Assembly: GCA_963921825.1 (NCBI GenBank)
Contig: OY997592.1
Location: 65,554,336 to 65,618,335, forward strand
DNA: 64,000 nt
Origin: Erodium maritimum
Taxonomy: Eukaryota; Streptophyta; Magnoliopsida; Geraniales; Geraniaceae
Direction: 5' to 3'
The notes under the pieces are model-generated. The model worked only from the letters and a program-made list of their open reading frames with translations, was not told the origin of the DNA and ran no database searches. Both the position numbers and the translations under genes were made by a program. Shown here one piece after another: positions 59,809-64,000 of the stretch (its first letter is position 1; every line of letters starts with the position of its first letter).

Positions 59809-60286
59809 CGGCGAAACCTTAAAAAACATGTTTCTGAACGATTTTTGTTAACACGAATGTATTGTGACGAATTTTTCTCTCAAAAACATACTCATACTAA
59901 CGACTTATGTTTATTTTTTTTCCCGTTATTTTATATGGAAAAGGAAAATGTGTTTGGCACATGGTCTTTATATTTTTCATAAATACCATAAGTGTCCTTA
60001 TTTCTCTTATCTAAATGACATCCGGAGAAAAAATTGAACACTCGGAACGACCATATCTAATATTTAGACTGAAGAATAGGGACAATATCGGTATTTATGA
60101 TAAATATAAAGACTATGTGTCGAGCACATGTTCGTTTTCTATCCAAAGTAACGGGAAAAAAAAAATTGTAAGTCACTACTTTTTGATAATAAACGAAAGG
60201 TATAAACATGTTTTTGAGAAAGAAAGTTAACCACAACATGTTTATGCTATCAAGGGTCGTTCAAAAGCATGTTTTTGAGGTTTTCC
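59809..60286. mobile_element. Foldback MITE, 478 bp, 8-bp target duplication
   Basis: The whole element is a long imperfect palindrome: GGCGAAACCTTAAAAAACAT at the left pairs with the complement of AGCATGTTTTTGAGGTTTTC at the right. Deeper, CTTTATATTTTTCATAAATA (about 59968) pairs with TATTTATGATAAATATAAAG (about 60091). Flanks are TATAATTT (59801-59808) and TATAATTA (60287-60294), 7 of 8 matching. There is no transposase. hAT-like by duplication length. Confidence 0.8.
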
Positions 60287-60294
60287 TATAATTA

Positions 60295-61789
60295 AATAGC
60301 AAGCCCACACAAATTAAAAACCCTTGATTTTTTTAGAAGAATATGAGGCTATATATTATAAATCATAAAAAAATAACACCATAAAATATAAACCCTAGCA
60401 TTATAAGACGAAGAAAACATACTGTAAAAATAAATGCTCATGGACTGAAATGCTTCACCCGTCTAGAAGATGATGGTGCGATAACGTCTGAAGAGATCAG
60501 TACAACGAATCTAAACAGGAAGCTAAGACAGAGCAGACCCCTTTCAGGGTTGACATCGAGACTCTGGGATGTGCTCTAGGAGAATACTACGTTGGTGGTC
60601 GAGACCACCAAAACAGTCGTTGAAGCACGAGAGTAACGGCGTGGTCAGCCTTGTAAACAGGGACTGGAATTGCTCAATTGGACTAAGCATCCTCTCGAGA
60701 AATCAGTTGGCGTCATCCCCTCTCGGATGATAATGAGAGCCTTTAAAAACGCAAAGTTGCTAGCTTATTATTTGGTAGGAGAATGGCGCGTTGGTGCTTG
60801 GTGGAACCGATGCCACCCTACGTCCAGTGAGGCGGTATTACTGGTAGACCCATACTGGACCATGAAGTCCTCATTGATCGAGGCAATGACATGTTCCCCC
60901 CCCCGCCCCCCACGTCGGTTGGACTGTTAATCCATTGGACCCTGCAGGGCCCTCTGAGTCAATGCTCAGGATTAGCGTCAGACCATTGATCGTCTGAGCG
61001 CTAACGGCAGACAAGTACATCTTGTCGCTGACTAAGGACCAAGTCCTTACGGTACTTGTCCAATCTGCAGTCAAGCGAGTAACAGTTGTGGATCGAAGCA
61101 CTGGTCAACAACTCCCGCCGCCTCCACTCTGTCCTCCGCTACTGCTACCATCATCATCTTGCCCGCTCGAGATCACCCCAACGTGGTTGCGACCAACGAC
61201 ATCACGATGTTCTACAACTCCCGCCACCACCGATAGTTGGCCACCTAAACACCTCATCCCACCAATATACGCTGAGACCGGAACCGTCATGACAACCCTT
61301 TCCTGAAGAACCTTGCTTCACCCCATCACCGTCATGGCTCGCTATTAGCGGTCTCGTAGCCCTCGGTTGGCTCGTTCCCTTCTCCGCGACAAGACCAATA
61401 TGCCCTCCTGAGATCAGACCGCGGATCCTCCCCTTGATGCCGCGTCAATCACCCCCAGGGAACAAAAACCCTTGACCCATGATACCCATATTTTTGTCGT
61501 CGGTTAAAACCTGCAAACATCCGACAACATACCAACATCGTACAAGCCATGTCAAGGAGAGAGCATAAGAGTAACTCATACTTAATTGATCTCCCATACA
61601 AGCCAAGCGGCGGTAGAGGGGAAGCCAAGTCATCGCTCAAGTCTTTTCTCTTTGTGTGACCTAGCTCCTTTTGTGTGTTTGTATATTGTGTTCTATTAAA
61701 AATCTTTAATATAATATTTATAAATCAAACAATACAATGATTAACGATGATTTTGAATAACAATTAAAAACAAGAGTACTGGGGACTTA
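60295..61789. other. Unrecognised, GC-richer DNA without an identifiable gene
   Basis: From about 60430 the base composition becomes more GC-rich, but frames are short (longest about 94 codons) and none was recognised. It includes a C-rich run near 60897-60910. It may be decayed LINE or retroposed sequence, given similar composition in the other LINE-like insertions, but no A-tail or target duplication was identified. Confidence 0.4.
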
Positions 61790-63165
61790 GGGTTGTAAAA
61801 ACCTCCCTTGCTCTCTCCCCTTTCTCTAAACTACCATTCCCACGTCTTTACCACCACCTACGTCGGAACAACCTCCCACGACTATAATAGAGTCCCCACA
61901 CTCTCCTTGCCTGAGATGAGTCATCTACCGGTTCCCTCTCTAGAAATCAGGGCTCACATCTCTCCTCCGCAACCCACACCTCTATAGGGCTTCTAACAGT
62001 CGGCGCAGGATGTAGCGGGGAGTATATTTGAACCCATTCAGCCTCATACCCCTTAGGAACCTCAAGCACCATCCTGGTCTGACCTCCGACTGCCTCATGC
62101 ATGAGCGAGGAAGGCCAAACCGAGACCCCGAGAGCCAGCTTGGGTCATCTCTACCACACCACAAGCCATTTCGGCGGCCATCATGACGAACCGAGCACTG
62201 ACGACCCAACTCTCTATCAATTCTGCATCGGGATCCCGTACTCCTGTGCCTGATTGGGAGGATGAAGACGAGGCCTTGGAGGTTCACGTTGAGTTCGTTC
62301 CTACTACTGTCGATGACTGGTATCGTTTCCCATTTACAGGTAAGATTGTGTGTATGAGGCGACATAATCTTAATGTCCTTTATGGGGTAGTGCTGGTCGG
62401 GTTGAAGGTGGAGTGTCTCACTAAGGAAGTGGTGGCACTCTTTTTTCCATCAAGAACATCGATGGAGGACATTATCCACCGGGGCCCATAGGGTTTCAGT
62501 GGTTACCCGGTGATTCTAGTTTCGCTATAGCCATACATGCAACCTAGCTCCACCCTGTTCGTGTGCATGGAGATCGGAGTATGGGCAACGAACGTTCCCG
62601 AAAATTCCTGTAACGCCTCAGTCCGCGCTCTCCTCGTCTCGTCCATTGGTATTGAGATAACCTCTACTTCCATTCCTACACCTCACCGTATGAATGAATT
62701 TTTGTGGATGCGGGTCAACCTTGATGTGGATAAGCCGTTGCGCGGACGGATTCGTCTCCGTTTTCCGGGACACCTACACCCCTCTCTGATCGGCTTAAAG
62801 TAATGATTACCGAGATTATGTGCTCGGTGTGGCAGATTAAGCCACCGTATTAATGCATGTACGACTCATCTGTTGGGAATTGGTCGGGAGGAAATTAGGT
62901 ATGATGATTCCATTCATGTTCCAAAAGAATTGGATGTGGACCGACTCCTTAAGACGGAATGGAGGCCTCCTAGAGTAACACGAGTACCCTCGTTGGATGA
63001 CCTTCTCACCTCTCTATCCCTTGACCCGATTAAGGACTTTGTATGAGGGAGTGGAGCAGGTACCGGTAGAGTTCCCATGTTACCCCCACCGGGATTTTTG
63101 ACATTGGGGGGAGATGAGGAATTTCGTTCAGAGTCCTGCGACTTGGCTAAGGACGCCAGACTCTG
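61790..63165 (+). pseudogene. L1-type LINE 5' UTR and ORF1 (RNA-binding, CCHC knuckle), broken
   Basis: ORF1 begins at ATG 62183 (MTNRALTTQLSINSASGSRT), passes through VPDWEDEDEALEVHVEF and KIVCMRRHNLNVLYGVVL, and after a frame break continues with FVCMEIGVWATNVPENS and FLWMRVNLDVDKPLRGRI. This is the order of the DUF4283-type domain of plant LINE ORF1 proteins. A CX2CX4HX4C knuckle (CARCGRLSHRINAC) is encoded at 62820-62861 in a shifted frame. No ORF2 follows within the window. It is non-functional because of frameshifts. Confidence 0.7.
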
Positions 63166-63170
63166 AGCGG

Positions 63171-63481
63171 TAGGGTGGTATTTTGGTCGGAGGTGGTTGC
63201 TATGGCGAATTTTGGGTTTGGTGGTTGGTCGCAGCTATTCTTCTACAATCATCGGCCTTAGTGGGGTAGTGTGGTTTGGCCACGTGTGTTGGTGTGGTGG
63301 TCGGGCTCGTCATACCTCTCCTAGTTGTTAGGTTTTGGGTGTGGTAGGGTGGGTTTTTGGTCGGAGGTGGTTACTATGGCAAATTTTTGGTTTGGTGGTT
63401 GGTTTGAGCTATTCTTCTACAATCATCGGCCCTAGTGGGGTAGTGTGGTTTGGCCACGTGTGTTGGTGTGGTGGTCGGGCT
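63171..63481. repeat. Tandem duplication with 174-bp period (two copies)
   Basis: The stretch 63171-63307 is repeated at 63345-63481 with a few substitutions and small length changes. Both include TTCTACAATCATCGGCC and GGCCACGTGTGTTGGTGTGG. It lies downstream of the LINE ORF1 and has no coding sense. Confidence 0.85.
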
Positions 63482-64000
63482 GCTCTATAACAGAGCTGCG
63501 ATGGTTACAGATCTACCTACTACTTGGCGTCGTCTCGGATTTGGGCGGTGGTTTGCTCTGGTGACTGTTTGGTCGAAGTGGCGGTGTCTCGTTAGTGTTT
63601 GTTCCTTTCTTCCTCACCAAGTTCTTGTTTTGGTCTTCACTAGCTTGTGCTCGAGTTCGGTCTTCCCCAGTTCGTTGGTATTGGCCCCGTTGGTTTAGTC
63701 GTCTGTGCGCCTCGACACGATGGTGGTGGCCCCGTTGGGTGTGGCCGTCCAGCTGCTCTCTGGCGGAATTCCTCGAGGTGAGGTATGTGGTTATCTATTC
63801 CCTTTTCTTACTTTTTCTTGTGGTGTCTCTCTTCCTCTAGCTTCAAATCCTCTTAATTCTTATATTGTTTCCCGTTCACTACGATGGATGAGGCTCGTCG
63901 ATGTGATAAGTGTTGGCCCCCTTCGAGTTGTTTCAGTCTTTAGGCCCTTATCTGAAGTATAAGAGATTTTGGATTCTAGGGGTTAGGGAGTTTCGGTGGC
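63482..64000. other. G/T-rich DNA to the right edge, probably LINE-derived; no gene recognised
   Basis: Short frames only. The G/T-rich composition resembles the 3' UTR-like half of the 41918-43101 element, which suggests a continuation of the LINE-derived sequence, but no tail is reached before the window ends. Confidence 0.35.

Overview
The window is nuclear DNA of a flowering plant, almost certainly a eudicot. Genes have short introns with GT-AG borders, AT-rich intergenic DNA and close plant homologues (BUBR1/MAD3, CP12, BRR2). More than half of the sequence is transposable-element debris. No organellar, bacterial or CRISPR-like content was seen.

Layout. (1) 1-1872: 5' half of a spindle-checkpoint BUBR1/MAD3 gene on the minus strand, running off the left edge. 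(2) 2484-2864: an intact single-exon CP12 gene on the plus strand, divergent from BUBR1. (3) 2661-39530: a tandem array with an exact 14,110-bp period. Unit 1 is 2661-16770, unit 2 is 16771-30880, and unit 3 is partial at 30881-39530. Each unit carries a complete, apparently identical BRR2 gene (U5 snRNP 200-kDa helicase, three coding exons, 2172 aa, minus strand). Units 1 and 2 also carry a LINE RNase H remnant, a 1.33-kb foldback element, an LTR-retrotransposon remnant with primer-binding site, a small inverted-repeat MITE, a transposase-like pseudogene and an ankyrin-repeat gene fragment. The unit joint fuses the ankyrin fragment to the 3' part of CP12.

(4) 39531-41267: a 1.7-kb poly(A)-type retro-insertion. 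It marks a sharp edge: left of it unit 3 is identical to units 1 and 2, and right of it (41281 to about 47460) lies an older, roughly 90-93% identical version of the same transposon-rich DNA. That version lacks the foldback element and the MITE but has its own insertions: a LINE-like element at 41918-43101 and a PIF/Harbinger transposon at 43629-45707. (5) 47461-54482: CACTA-like palindromic repeats, further LINE-type insertions, a MITE and a decayed L1-type ORF2. (6) 54488-59095: an almost intact Ty1/copia element with 154-bp LTRs, inserted into the LINE. (7) 59101-64000: a foldback MITE, unrecognised GC-richer DNA, a LINE ORF1 with a CCHC knuckle and a 174-bp tandem duplication.

The functional genes are three unrelated housekeeping genes: BUBR1 (mitotic checkpoint), CP12 (Calvin-cycle regulator) and BRR2 (pre-mRNA splicing). 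The most notable biology is the near-perfect triplication of the normally dosage-controlled BRR2, and the chimeric ankyrin/CP12 joints it created. Whether the array is real or an assembly product cannot be settled from sequence alone. The insertion polymorphisms between the recent and old versions allow its history to be partly ordered.
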